Of a stretch of DNA of 50,407 bases, positions 40,441 to 50,032 are shown piece by piece (positions within the stretch are counted from its first letter, which is position 1; each line of letters begins with the position of its first letter). The translations under genes were made by a program, and so were the position numbers. The notes beneath the pieces are model-generated. The model had not been told where the DNA came from, did not search any database, and saw nothing but the letters and a program-made list of their open reading frames with translations. The DNA comes from Caulochytrium protostelioides (Eukaryota > Chytridiomycota > Caulochytriomycetes > Caulochytriales > Caulochytriaceae): positions 1-50,407 of the forward strand of contig ML014248.1 of the NCBI GenBank assembly GCA_003615045.1, read 5' to 3'.

Positions 40441-42042
40441 ATGGTCCTGCCCGTCGCCGCTCGCCAAGGCTGGCTGTGTCGGGCATTGCTCCTTCTCTTG
40501 GCCGGCCATCTCGTTGGCATGGTGCTGTCCATGCCCGTAGACGGATCCGACAAAGACACGGGTGTATCGGTGACCGGCTCCGACGAGGGGTCCACGGCGC
40601 TTTCGCAAAGCCCTGGCGCAGCGTCTGGGCCTTCCGAGAATCTCCCCGAGGTGGACATGCCTGTGGTGGATCAACCATCCGTTGAAGGCCCGGTGGCCGA
40701 CCCTAGTCCACCGGCTGAACCCCTCAATCTGAAATCTGCGCTGCAGCAGGTTGCTTCGTTTGCTTCGTATCCCCGTAAAGACCGTGATTTGTTTTACTGG
40801 TCTGACCGCCACTCGTTCAACCTTCGCACCTGGTTCATCCCGCGTTCGGTGATGGAGATTTTCAGAAAAGCTGAGGTAGACAAGGTCATCTCCGTCATCA
40901 ACTGGGAGTATATCATCAGCGAGAAAAATACTCTCGAATACAGCAGTACGTCCCCGAAGACTCTGCTCCGCAATTATATCTTGGCACTGAAGCATCTTTG
41001 GGATGCCAGAAAGACTCCTGAGTTTAAAGAGCTGTTATCGGAACACACGGGTGCCGCAAATTATCGTTTCCTGGACATCAACAGCTCGTTCGACGTGGTA
41101 CTGGACAGGCTTATCAGAGAGAATCTTCCGGAAGACGCGAGATATGCAGGTCGTTCGGTTCAATCATCCAACAGTGATCTTTCTGAGCATGGCGAGTCCT
41201 CCGAGCACCGCGAGGCGTCTGAGCGCAGCGAGGCATCTTTCTCAGGCTTTGATGAGTTTCCAGTGGTTCTCGCCTTGATGATTGATAAACTGCACATCGT
41301 CGCTGCTAAACCACACTTGTCTTTTGTACGGGCAGCTGCTTTCGTCAGCATGTACCAACGCACTGACGGCGTGTTGCAAACGTTAATTGCAGATGATGTC
41401 GGCCCTGCCCAGCCTAGCATCACAAACGTCTCGCCCGCAGAGCTTTTTACGGTAGACCATTGGTTTACCTCTCTCATGATGACAAAAGAACATCCGACGT
41501 TCACTTTGAAGCAAGGCTTTGACCATGGAATGCGGTCATGGCTGCGTGATCTATCTAAGTCATGGAGGACTTACGCGACGACGAAGCTCGGGCTGAAAAA
41601 AGACATCATGAGACTGTTTGCTGAATATGGTCGCGTATCGACATTGTATGCTCTTTCGCAAAGCTGGAACGGCTTCAGACCTATCATTGTTGATGCAGAT
41701 TCACAAACAATCAGAAAAGCATACCAGCCCGACACCGAGGTGAGCGGCTTGATGCTGCCGCGCGTGATCCAGACGACCGTTTTAGATAGGTTGAATGAAA
41801 AGGCCTTGATGCGTGACGCTCTCAAATGGTTCCGTGAGTCTCTGGCGCCCAAAGAGATCGTTGTTGTAACCCCGCCCGGCTCAAAGCGAACTGCAGTTCC
41901 CGAGCCAACGATGGCATTCTTGCCCGGAGTTGAACGTGATTCAGCAAGGTCCACGAAGCGGATTCGTGTAGCTTCCGAGCGAGGTCTTTTGGCTGCCTCT
42001 TCAGGTCTCAACATCGCGAATATTCTCAAACACACAGGGTGA
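40441..42042 (+). CDS. Orphan secreted protein of unknown function
   Basis: 533 residues from ATG 40441 (context TTCGCGATGG). Residues about 12-30 (LCRALLLLLAGHLVGMVLS) form a clear signal peptide with cleavage before MPVDG. An acidic Ser/Pro-rich linker (about 31-97) is followed by a 430-residue region of even, globular composition (YWSDRHSFNLRTWFIPRSV, FVRAAAFVSMYQRTDGVL, AEYGRVSTLYALSQSWNGF) interrupted by a short SEHGESSEHREASERSEAS repeat. Its C-terminus has two basic clusters (SKRT, TKRIRV). GC content and codon use are visibly less biased than in the conserved block. No domain or family is recognised. It sits beside a transposon relic, the setting in which lineage-specific or transferred genes and effectors of parasitic fungi are often found; an effector role is speculation. 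Confidence 0.75.
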   Translation: MVLPVAARQGWLCRALLLLLAGHLVGMVLSMPVDGSDKDTGVSVTGSDEGSTALSQSPGAASGPSENLPEVDMPVVDQPSVEGPVADPSPPAEPLNLKSALQQVASFASYPRKDRDLFYWSDRHSFNLRTWFIPRSVMEIFRKAEVDKVISVINWEYIISEKNTLEYSSTSPKTLLRNYILALKHLWDARKTPEFKELLSEHTGAANYRFLDINSSFDVVLDRLIRENLPEDARYAGRSVQSSNSDLSEHGESSEHREASERSEASFSGFDEFPVVLALMIDKLHIVAAKPHLSFVRAAAFVSMYQRTDGVLQTLIADDVGPAQPSITNVSPAELFTVDHWFTSLMMTKEHPTFTLKQGFDHGMRSWLRDLSKSWRTYATTKLGLKKDIMRLFAEYGRVSTLYALSQSWNGFRPIIVDADSQTIRKAYQPDTEVSGLMLPRVIQTTVLDRLNEKALMRDALKWFRESLAPKEIVVVTPPGSKRTAVPEPTMAFLPGVERDSARSTKRIRVASERGLLAASSGLNIANILKHTG

Positions 42043-43056
42043 GTGCGACTTTTGATCGAGGCTGACGGGCGATCGTTTTTCCCCTCGTACGCCGGCCCGA
42101 CTCATCTGCGCACGATCGGCTCTGCTCGGCCGTGTTGGGCTTACGACGCCCTCGGTTTTTCGTATCACCGTGCTGCAGGTTTGCAAACTCATGGTCCTCC
42201 ACTTGCGCACTCCACCCGGTTTGCCCCCTTTTTTTGGCCCTGTTGCACCGGCTCAGCGACGCTCAGAGCGCTGCTCATCGAGTTTGCGCCGTACTGGACC
42301 TGGACCTGGACAGGCGGGAGCGCGACGCCGTGCACGCGCTGCTGGACGGGGCCTAGCGTTTTGGTCCCTTTTGGCTCTATCTCTGTATGCCTGATAAACA
42401 TCTGCCGTATTATTTCGTTGATGATCGTGACCTGTCCGTCGGGAAGGCAAAGGTGGCGCTCGCAGCGTGGTAGGACTGGTTGGAAATGCTATTTCGTTGA
42501 TGCGCGTGACCCCTTGGCTTGAGAGGCGGGCCTGAGCCGACTGAACGGCATCGCCCGACGAACGGCGACGGGGTCATCACCAGCATCCGATAGGCGCTGG
42601 CCCCAGGGACGCCGCTCCACTTTCTCGCCAAGCCGCCACCGAGCGGCGAGGGGCCCTGCTCCCCGCGGCCGCCGTCGTGTCCCGAGCGCCGGCCTGAAGC
42701 GCCCTCGGCGGTAGTGGTCTCGCTTGATCAGCGATGCTCGGCCACGCGCGAACAGTATCCGTGCCGGCCACGAGACGACGGCCACTCTGCCATGCATCAG
42801 GATGTCTTTTCTTTGACAGGGCGGACCGCATATCCCCCCTTGCGGCGGTATGGCGCCTGCTCGGTGCCTCTCCCCCTTTCAAAACTCCGACGTGCCGAGC
42901 CGCAGCCCGCAAGCTTCGTCTCCGCTCTCGCCTCTGCAGCATTCACCACACGACCCCTCATGGTCTCGAGTGCTGCGAGGCTGTTCCGACCACCGGTCGC
43001 ACCGCTGCCTTGTCGTTTGCGTAGGTGAGAGTGACCGCCTGCAGGCCCCCGCCATC
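42043..43056. other. Intergenic region upstream of Dus4
   Basis: About 1 kb. An imperfect duplication of GCTATTTCGTTGATG-type words occurs at about 42410-42425 and 42488-42502. The main frame of Dus4 stays open upstream to 42850 but the residues there do not look like the family, so the start is placed at 43057. No other gene is seen. Confidence 0.45.
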
Positions 43057-44211
43057 ATGACCGTTTCGGAGCCCACATCAGAGGTGGTCGCTTCCCTGCG
43101 CGATGTACCCCGCTGGCACCCGCTGCACTCGCGGCCCTGGATGTCACCCGGATCCCTCCCGACCCGATTGAATCCTACCACCGATGCCGATGCCGATGCC
43201 GATGCCGATGCCGATGTCCGAACCGATGCCGATGTGAAGGCCGATCATCATGATGCCGATGCCCTGGCGGAAGCATGGACACCGCCGACGTATCACACCA
43301 TCTGCGCGCCGATGGTGCGGTATTCCAAGCTGGCCTTCCGGCACCTCGTCCGCGACTACGGCGTGTCCATTGCATATACACCCATGATTCTGGCGGACGT
43401 GTTCAAGCACAGCGCATTCTCGCGGACCGAGGAGTTCCAGTCCAACGGCGACGACGATCCGGTGGTCATCCAGTTCGCGGCCAAACGCGCCCGCGACCTG
43501 GCGGACGCGGCGCTGCTGGCAGCGCCCTACTGCAACGCGGTCGACCTCAACTGCGGCTGCCCGCAGCGATGGGCTATCAAGGAAGAGATCGGCTCCTACC
43601 TCATGGAGGATCCGGAGCGCGTGCGCGACATGATCCGCCAGACGAAGCAGCAGACCGGCGACGTGGTGATGGACGACGGCACCCGCGGGCTGCCGGTCAG
43701 CGTCAAGATCCGCGTCCACAGCGACCTGCGCAAGACCGTGGCGTTTGTTCAGCAGATGGAGGCCGCGGGCGCCGACTGGATCACGGTCCACGGGCGCACG
43801 CGCGACCAGAAGAGCCACGAACCCGTGTCGCTCGAAGCGATTCGGCTCGCCAAGCAATCGGTCGCCGTGCCCCTCTTTGCCAACGGGGACGTCTGGTCCC
43901 GCGCCGACGCCGACCGCATCGTGAAGGCCACGGGGGTTGACGGCGTGATGGCCGCGCGCGGTCTGCTCGAAAATCCGGCTCTGTACGCGGGGTATACCGC
44001 AACACCCGTGGCAGCTGTCGCGCGCTATCTGCGTTACGGGATCGACTACGCCACGCCCTTCTTCATCTTCCACCACCACCTCATGTACATGACCGAACAC
44101 ATCATGTCGCGCGCCGAAAAAAGGGCCTTTAACTGCCTCACCAGTATCCCGGCAATCCTGGAGCATCTCGACACGTACTACGGCATCCGTCCGGCACCGG
44201 TCTGCGCTTGA
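43057..44211 (+). CDS. DUS4: tRNA-dihydrouridine(20a/20b) synthase, Dus4 type
   Basis: This is an FMN- and NADPH-dependent enzyme reducing uridines of the tRNA D-loop. 384 residues from ATG 43057. The TIM-barrel blocks are present: YHTICAPMVRYSKLAFRHLV (FMN site start), AYTPMILADVF, PVVIQFAAKRARDLADAA, and VDLNCGCPQRWAIKEEIGSY with catalytic Cys168. Further blocks are LPVSVKIRVHSDLRKTVAF, DWITVHGRTRDQ, VPLFANGDVWS and VMAARGLLENPAL. The short C-terminal helical region (HHHLMYMTEHIMSRAEKRAF) fits Dus4. The N-terminus carries an Asp-Ala dipeptide repeat encoded by a GATGCC hexanucleotide tract (about 43180-43240) that is not part of the family. Confidence 0.94.
   Translation: MTVSEPTSEVVASLRDVPRWHPLHSRPWMSPGSLPTRLNPTTDADADADADADVRTDADVKADHHDADALAEAWTPPTYHTICAPMVRYSKLAFRHLVRDYGVSIAYTPMILADVFKHSAFSRTEEFQSNGDDDPVVIQFAAKRARDLADAALLAAPYCNAVDLNCGCPQRWAIKEEIGSYLMEDPERVRDMIRQTKQQTGDVVMDDGTRGLPVSVKIRVHSDLRKTVAFVQQMEAAGADWITVHGRTRDQKSHEPVSLEAIRLAKQSVAVPLFANGDVWSRADADRIVKATGVDGVMAARGLLENPALYAGYTATPVAAVARYLRYGIDYATPFFIFHHHLMYMTEHIMSRAEKRAFNCLTSIPAILEHLDTYYGIRPAPVCA
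43180..43240 (+). repeat. GATGCC hexanucleotide tract inside Dus4
   Basis: Consecutive GATGCC units interrupted by CGAACC and AAGG words encode DADADADADAD and DADVKADHHDADA in the N-terminal extension of Dus4. The frame is preserved because the unit is six bases. Confidence 0.85.
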
Positions 44212-44253
44212 CATCGCCCATCGCCCATCGCCCATCGCCCATCGCCCATCGCC
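44212..44253 (+). repeat. 7-bp tandem repeat CATCGCC, 6 copies
   Basis: Six exact copies begin at the base after the Dus4 stop codon (TGA, 44209-44211), so the array is the start of the Dus4 3'-UTR. Confidence 0.92.
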
Positions 44254-44351
44254 ATCGACGCCTCTATGGCTGAGAGATGGCATTGACGACACTTCAAAAA
44301 CAACAACAGGTTGAACCCGAAGGCGACCAGCAAACCGCGTGTTTTGCGACG

Positions 44352-45151
44352 CTACACATGCGACGGCCGGCGCCACACGCCGGTCCGCAGCCGATAGCCG
44401 CCGAGCGTGGGCACGCCGTAGTGTACCCGATCGCGGCGCCACCGCCGCGCCCGCCAGGCGGCGCCCAGCAGCAGCGGCGGCGCGCTCACCAGATTGCTGG
44501 CCTCCGAGCGCCGCGCATCATGGATCGCTGTCAGCTGCGCCGACGCGGTAGCGGTATGCCGGCTCACGCTGTGGAGGGGCATCATGCCGCCGCCGCCGCT
44601 GCCGCCGCTGCTGCCGCCACTGGTCGTGACAGCATCGGCACCCGCGGCAGAGGCGACAGAGGCGGGCGCGTAGCCGGAGCCGCCGGAGAGCGGCCCCCCA
44701 AGCGTGGCCGTCGCAGGCGTCGCGACTGCGGCGGCCGCGCCGATGCCGACGCCGCTGGCTGTCGGCAGCATCCGGCTAGCGGGGGACACCGTCGCCATGC
44801 ACCATCCGTTAGATTGTCCCGTAAACCAAGCACATGGGTGAGTCTCCTCAATCAACATCGCGTCGGGCGTTTCAGGCCACGGTTCGTCGGCCAAGGCGGC
44901 TGATGGGGGGGGGGGGGCAAGGTCTCGAGAGCGTCCGCGACGACGCCATCAAGTTGGATGAGCAGGGACACCTACCTGCGCTTATTGGCGCGACGCTTGG
45001 GTTCGGTGGGGGTCGCGGGGGGGTCGGGGATGCCGGACGTTTGGCCCGTTTTGGCCGGCTCGGCCTCGGCCGCCGCGCTCGCTGGCGCGGGATCCGGCTT
45101 CCCCGTGGCGACGGGCGAAGCGGCGGCGGCCGTCGGCGGTGGCGCGGCCAT
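44352..45151 (-). CDS. Doubtful two-exon hypothetical gene
   Basis: Exon 1 from ATG 45151 encodes an Ala/Pro-rich segment ending PKRRANKR and reaches a donor-like GTAGGT (44975). A possible acceptor CGCTAG (ending 44776) joins in phase to RMLPTASGVGIG and on to a Gly/Ser-rich then Arg-rich C-terminus (HYGVPTLGGYRLRTG) ending at 44352. This would be 199 residues with a 200-nt intron. The alternative acceptor after the poly-C tract (CATCAG) would not keep the frame. Composition is low complexity throughout and no family is recognised, so it may be non-coding. It would converge with Dus4. Confidence 0.25.
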
Positions 45152-45774
45152 GGCCGCGCGCGTCTGGTCGAGAATCACGAGAACCACGTGGCCCTACGAA
45201 TCGCGAGGGGCCCAGCGCTGGGTCGCGACGGGTCGAGACGGGTGGTGGGCTGGCGACGTGGGCCGGCGAAGCGGGGCTGGCCGCGCAATGGCCTCTGAGC
45301 AGACCGGCGCGGCGTCGGACCGCGGTCGTTGGGGCCACACGATCGGTGCCGTCGCCGTGCGTCGCATCCACGGCCTTCCGTGTCCGTGTTCCTGTGCTTT
45401 CTTCCCATCAGGCGAGCTTAAGGGAGTTCAGCGCAGCGCAGCGAGAGCGGGGCCGATCGCGCTGAAGCGACGGGTGGCGAGGGGTCCTGTCGGAGTCGCG
45501 TTGCAGAGGATCGTCGCCCGCGGGAGCTCGCCACCGGCCGGCCACGTGGCGGCCTCGTGGTCTGGTCCGACGCCGCCCGTCGTGGCAGCTGCCAGTGAGC
45601 CAGACCCCCGCAGCCAGGAGGGATGCTGACGCGGACCCGAACGCCTGGCCGACCCGTGGCGCGACGAGGCGACGCTTGCACCTGTGGTTGCCCCCTGCGC
45701 ACGCGCGCCGCGCCGCACCGAAGGCCCCGCGGCGCTGCCGGCGCGGGCTTGGCCGACCCGGGACGCGCGCAGGC

Positions 45775-45795
45775 CGCCGTCGCCGCCGTCGCCGC

Positions 45796-45861
<66 letters not shown>

Positions 45862-45862
45862 C
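45775..45862 (+). repeat. GCC/GTC microsatellite
   Basis: A run of GCC units (with some GTC) of about 85 bp; it yields long Gly, Ala, Pro or Arg frames on both strands that are not genes. Confidence 0.9.
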
Positions 45863-46116
45863 ACGCTGTGGCACTCAGCCGCTCGCGGTCCTGCGCAAGA
45901 GAGGCCGCGGCGGGGCACCGCGGGACGGCCGCCGCAGCACCGCAGCGAGCCAGGCGCACGTGGACCGACGGCGTTCCTGCGTCGGACAGAACGCCGGAGC
46001 CGGAGCCGAAGCCGAAGCCGGATCCGGAGCTGACGGCCCTCCCGGCCGCTCAGACCGCGGCGACCGCGCGGCTTCGACCAGCGATGCGCTGGAGTGATGG
46101 CATGTGAAACGGCGAT

Positions 46117-46205
46117 GATGATAGCGATAGCGATAGCGATGGCGATAGCGATAGCGATAGCGATAGCGATAGCGATAGCGATAGCGATAGCGATGGCGAT
46201 AGTGT
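46117..46205 (+). repeat. GATAGC hexanucleotide tandem array
   Basis: About 14 units of GATAGC, with GATGGC variants near both ends. Each unit contains GATA, so this is also a dense run of potential GATA-factor sites about 620 bp upstream of the Rxt2 start. Confidence 0.92.
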
Positions 46206-46634
46206 GACCAACGAGAGGATGCCCCCCTTCTGTTCGTTGCTTTCGGTTCCCTGCCGACGATTCTCGGCCCTCCGCTGGCATTTCCCGCAATTAACACATC
46301 GGACACCCGTGGTATCGCGCTGCGCCACACGTCGCGGCGGCACTCCTCGACTGGATCATCCGGATCAGGCGGAGCCGTCGCGCCAGCTGGTCTGGGCTGC
46401 CACGTGCGAGACGGTGCCAATCAATTCACCATCCCGGTCTCAGTCGCCGCATCGCCGCCGCGCCTGACTCCCCGGATCACCCGTGATCGCTCGACGTCAC
46501 GCGCCCGCTGGCATCGCGCGGCTCGACCGTGCCTGGCCTGCCTGCGGGCCTCCCTGGCCGCCCCTGCTGGTCGCCCTTCCTCCTTGTAGGTCTAGCGGCG
46601 TGCTTAGCGGTGTGCCGAGCGGCGCGCCTCTGTG

Positions 46635-46662
46635 CCAGTCACCAGTCACCAGTCACCAGTCA
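46635..46662 (+). repeat. 7-bp tandem repeat CCAGTCA, 4 copies
   Basis: Four exact copies in the Rxt2 upstream region, about 165 bp before the start codon. Confidence 0.92.
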
Positions 46663-46825
46663 CCGTTAAACTCCGCCTGCCTCGGCGTCGTCTCGGCGGG
46701 CGCTTGGTGGCCCACAGTGCCGATCGACCCCTCCTCTGCGTGCTGCGTTCGGCGCCGTCCGGCCGCTTCCCCGTATCTCTAGGCTGGACCCGTCGGTGGA
46801 TTCGCCAGATACTGCGACGACCGCG

Positions 46826-47971
46826 ATGGCCTCGGGACCGCCGCCGCCAGGGCCGCCAGGGCCGCCAGGGCCGCCAGGGCCGCCGCTAGGACCCCCGACA
46901 GGACCGCCGGCAGGACCGCCACCCCACCACGGCGGCCCGCCCGTCCTCCCCGGCTACGCGGCTTACCCCGCGATGGCGGCGCTCCCGACGCCGATGTACC
47001 CACCCCATCCGGCCCACGTCGTCGATTACTCGAATCTTGATCTGCTGCATGGCGATTGTAAGTCTTTCATCTTGGCGCGATGGGCTCCACCGCGTGTTTT
47101 CTCAGCCCGGTCCAGGGCCCTGGGGCAACACGACGGAATCCGAGGCGAGGCGAGGCGAGGCGACGATGGTCGCCCGCGTCGTTGCACACGGTCCGCTTGC
47201 TCCATCATGGTCGACTCACAGAATGTCGCTGAATTCTCGCTGGCTTGCTGGTGTTGTCCCCCCCTCACCATAGTCCCGCTGGACGCTGACGATGTCACTA
47301 TCCCCGGGTCGCGGCCTTTTAACCGCGGCAACAAGGTCAAGCGCTCCGCCAAAGACTTCCACCACCAGGCCTCCTCCAAGCCCATGCTGTGGGCCCAGAG
47401 CTACATCCAGGAGGACATCCAGTTCGGCCGCGTGGGCCGCAAGCGCGCGGTCGTGCGAAAGCTCGGCGTGGCGCAGTCCGACGACGACCCGTACAAGGAC
47501 ATCCACATCCACCAGATCTGGGCGACGGCCGACCGGCCCGAGGCCATGAAGCACCATCCGTCGACGGTGCGCGTGCTGCAGTCGCGCTACCTGACGCTGC
47601 TGGCGCAGGACATCAGCTACCGCATCGAGGAGGAGAAGCAGCACCAGAACCTGCTGTCGCGCATGCTGCGGCTGCTGCACGGGGACAACCCGCTGGTCGA
47701 CACGGCGCCCCTGCTCGCGGAGTGCGGCGGCGAGGGCCCCGTCCGCGCCATGCGCGCCGCCCTCGTCACCCAGATCGGCGTCAGCGCCGAGGTCATCGAT
47801 AAGCTCGGCCGCATGCGCGTCTACCTCTGCAAAGCGCACGAGCAGAAAGTGCTGATTGCCGAGCGCATCGTCGCCCTGGATGACGTCGCCGACGACGGGC
47901 AGGGGGGCGCGGCCAGCGCCGCCATGCCCGCGGCCGGCGCCGCCACCCCCGGCTCTGCGGGCCCGTCCTGA
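46826..47971 (+). CDS. RXT2: Rxt2-like subunit of the Rpd3L histone deacetylase complex
   Basis: Rxt2 is a fungal subunit of the large Rpd3 deacetylase corepressor. ATG 46826 starts a Pro/Gly-rich segment (PPGPP repeats). Exon 1 ends at 47057; the intron 47058-47273 (GTAAGT...CCATAG, 216 nt) joins LLHGD to FPLDADDVTI. The product is 309 residues. The core has SRPFNRGNKVKRSAKDF (the family's NRGNKL-type block), then FGRVGRKRAVVRKLG. A second block is DRPEAMKHHPSTVRVLQSRY then LTLLAQDISYRIEEEKQHQN and LLSRMLRLLHGDNPL. This corresponds to the Rxt2 pattern of HPS-x-S-x-LA-x-IEKEQ-x-LLxxLLGDDP. A helical C-terminus and an Ala/Gly-rich tail follow. The assignment is by motif memory and is fairly but not fully secure. 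The intron is a multiple of three with no stop. Confidence 0.8.
   Translation: MASGPPPPGPPGPPGPPGPPLGPPTGPPAGPPPHHGGPPVLPGYAAYPAMAALPTPMYPPHPAHVVDYSNLDLLHGDCKSFILARWAPPRVFSARSRALGQHDGIRGEARRGDDGRPRRCTRSACSIMVDSQNVAEFSLACWCCPPLTIVPLDADDVTIPGSRPFNRGNKVKRSAKDFHHQASSKPMLWAQSYIQEDIQFGRVGRKRAVVRKLGVAQSDDDPYKDIHIHQIWATADRPEAMKHHPSTVRVLQSRYLTLLAQDISYRIEEEKQHQNLLSRMLRLLHGDNPLVDTAPLLAECGGEGPVRAMRAALVTQIGVSAEVIDKLGRMRVYLCKAHEQKVLIAERIVALDDVADDGQGGAASAAMPAAGAATPGSAGPS
47058..47273 (+). other. Rxt2 intron, 216 nt, readable through in frame
   Basis: The donor is T|GTAAGT and the acceptor CCATAG|TCCCGC; phase 1. The intron contains no in-frame stop, so retention would add 72 residues. A GAGGC five-base repeat lies near 47140-47163. 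Confidence 0.8.
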
Positions 47972-48704
47972 CGGCGCATGGCCGCGAGCCGGTGCTGGGG
48001 GGAGGCCGGCCTCGTGAAGCTGAGCGTCCGGACGCAGGGCGCGCTGGGCGCTTCCTTGGTCCGGGGTGGTGCCTGGGACGGCCGCTTTTCTCGTTGCTTT
48101 TCTTTTTCTTTTATCACGTTGATCCTTTTCAAACCCAGCTGGGTCGCCCTTCGTGAGAGGGGGGAAGGCCTTCGCCGTGGGAGGGGGGTTCATCAGTCCT
48201 CGTGGATCCTGGCCATGTCGAGTCTTCGAGAGCGGAGCGGGTCTCGTGCGGCCGATGCCAGACAACCGACCGACGACCGCGGCGCGCCAAGGATGACCGC
48301 GTGGCTGTCTGGCGTGTTCTGGCCACGACCCTCGGTGACACGTGGGGTCGCGATGACGGCCATCTCGATCCCGATGGCCGCGGGGTGTGGTGTTGCGCGT
48401 GGGATCTCGCGGAAGCTGCGGAAGCTGTGCCCTGCCGACAGCGCCTGGGTGGTCGTCGCGTTGCTGTCCTGGTCATGGCCGCGATCGCTGTCGCCGTCGC
48501 TGTCGCCGTCGCTATCGCTATCGCCGTTGCCGTTGCCGTCGCCGCGGCCGCCGTCGTCGTCGCCGTTGCAGGGCCGTCCTGGCGGGCGGACCCCTCGCCC
48601 CCTCGGGGCCCCTTCTCGTGCCGCGTGCGGCATCGCTGACGCGCACGGCGCACCGCGCCGTGTCGGGCCGCCGCCAGCACCCTGATCGTCGTCGGCCGCT
48701 GGCC

Positions 48705-48811
48705 ACCGGCATCTGGCCACCGGCATGTGGCATGTGGCATCTGGCATCTGGCATTGGGAACGCGAACGCCGGGCTGGCGGCGTCCTGCGTTCTGCGTCCT
48801 GCGTCCTGCGG
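48705..48811 (+). repeat. Clustered short tandem repeats (CTGGCCACCGGCAT, TGGCATG/C, CTGCGTC)
   Basis: CTGGCCACCGGCAT occurs twice. It is followed by GGCATGT/GGCATCT seven-base units and, 60 bp on, by three to four CTGCGTC/T units. The seven-base period recurs in other arrays of the window. Confidence 0.8.
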
Positions 48812-49154
48812 CAAATGACGCCGTTTTGTCGAGGGCCCATCAGCGGCGGCGGCGGCGGCGGCGGCCGCCGCGGCGGCGCGGGCGTGAGCCCATCCCGCGT
48901 CGGAGCCATTGCGGCGTCAAATTCGTTGCATGGCCCGCGCGCGCCGCAGCCGCCGTCGCCCACGCCGTCGGTGCGGAAGCTCCGCTCCGTGGCGCCAGAC
49001 TCTCGGGCTGAACGCGACGCCGGCTCTGGCGCCGGCTCCCGCCGGGGCTCCTCGGACGGCAGGCCGGATGCTCCCGAGCCGCGCCTTCCACGACCGACGA
49101 ACCTGGCGGCCCCCGCAGCGAGCGCTGCTTGCAGGGCCACGCTCAGGACGGGTC

Positions 49155-49199
<45 letters not shown>

Positions 49200-49309
49200 G
49201 CGGCAGCGGCGGCAGGCCCTCCGTGGCGCAGGTGGCGTGGCGATGGGCACGAAGCACGGGGCACGGGGCGATGGCGGCGGCCTTGCTGGCCGCTGGTGAC
49301 CGGCGACCG

Positions 49310-49395
49310 CGACACCGACACTGACACCGACACCGACACCGACACCGGCACCGACACCGATACCGACAGCAAGACCGACAGCAAGACCGACAGCA
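49310..49395 (+). repeat. GACACC hexanucleotide tract
   Basis: Degenerate GACACC/GACAGC/AAGACC units over about 85 bp; this explains the Thr-Asp or Val-Ser-Val-rich frames there. Confidence 0.85.
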
Positions 49396-49936
49396 CGGCA
49401 TCCCCCGGCGAACACGCCCGCCCGCCGCGCGGCTCCGCCCACGGACGCGCCGCTCACCGCCGCTCACCGCCGCTCACCGCCACGGCGCTTGCGGAGGCCG
49501 TGAGCCCGCGCTGCTTCGCCTTCTTTCAGACGCGGGCTCTCGCGCCTCCCGGCTGCCCACGCCGACGCGCATCCCTCAGAGCGAGAGCGAACATGAAAAA
49601 TCTATCGGATGGGACGGCTGCTCACTCGCTCATCACGGCCGCCGGCGTCGGGGTCGGGGTCGGGGTCGGTGTTAGCACGCGCGTCGACATGGGCGTCGGC
49701 ATCGGCATCGGCATCGGCATCGGCAGCACACCTCCGCCGGCCGCCGTTGGTCCTGCGCGACTGCGCAGGGCTTCTCGGGTCGCGGGAGAAGTGCGGACGG
49801 GCGTCGGTCCGCCCGGCGCCGCGTCCTCAGGCCGGGCGGCGGTGCCCAGCCGCGGCGGTCGGTCGCTCCAGGGTGCGGGGCGACCCGACAAAGGAACACC
49901 CCTGGGGATCGCGCGCATCGACCGGCCGGGCGCGGA

Positions 49937-50014
49937 CGGCGTGAACAGACGGCGTGAACGGACGGCGTGAACGGACGGCGTGAACAGACGGCGTGAACGG
50001 ACGCCGTGAACGGA
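49937..50014 (+). repeat. 13-bp tandem array, 6 copies, next to a TATA box
   Basis: The unit CGGCGTGAACGGA (A/G variant at position 11) is repeated six times without gaps; the sixth has one change (CGCCG). The array ends 12 bp before TATATAG. The spacing suggests an upstream activator array rather than random slippage. Confidence 0.92.
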
Positions 50015-50025
50015 CGGCGCGGGCC

Positions 50026-50032
50026 TATATAG
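50026..50032 (+). promoter_or_regulatory. TATA box of the gene starting at the right edge
   Basis: TATATAG lies in an otherwise GC-rich context (GGGCCTATATAGAGGACG) immediately downstream of the 13-bp array. Transcription would start near 50055-50065, about 290 bp before the ATG at 50355, or about 100 bp before an upstream short frame at 50155. Confidence 0.6.

Larger units (their letters stand above)
45188..46825. other. Repeat-rich intergenic region upstream of Rxt2
   Basis: About 1.6 kb containing the GCC microsatellite, a GATAGC hexanucleotide array and a CCAGTCA heptanucleotide array. Open frames are low complexity and no gene is supported. Confidence 0.5.
47972..50025. other. Long low-complexity intergenic region
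   Basis: About 2 kb with several microsatellite patches and overlapping low-complexity open frames on both strands (up to 424 codons). None of these has a domain. I see no supported gene. The first 200 bp are the Rxt2 3' region (T-rich at 48088-48118). Confidence 0.5.

Noticed and set aside
42850-43056. Upstream extension of the Dus4 frame
   Set aside because: The 69 residues before Met at 43057 are Ser/Pro/Arg-rich and do not resemble Dus proteins; the 43057 ATG fits better.
48193-49467. 424-codon minus-strand open frame in the right intergenic region
   Set aside because: Built from microsatellites (Cys-Arg, Gly-Asp and Pro repeats) with no globular segment, signal peptide or domain.
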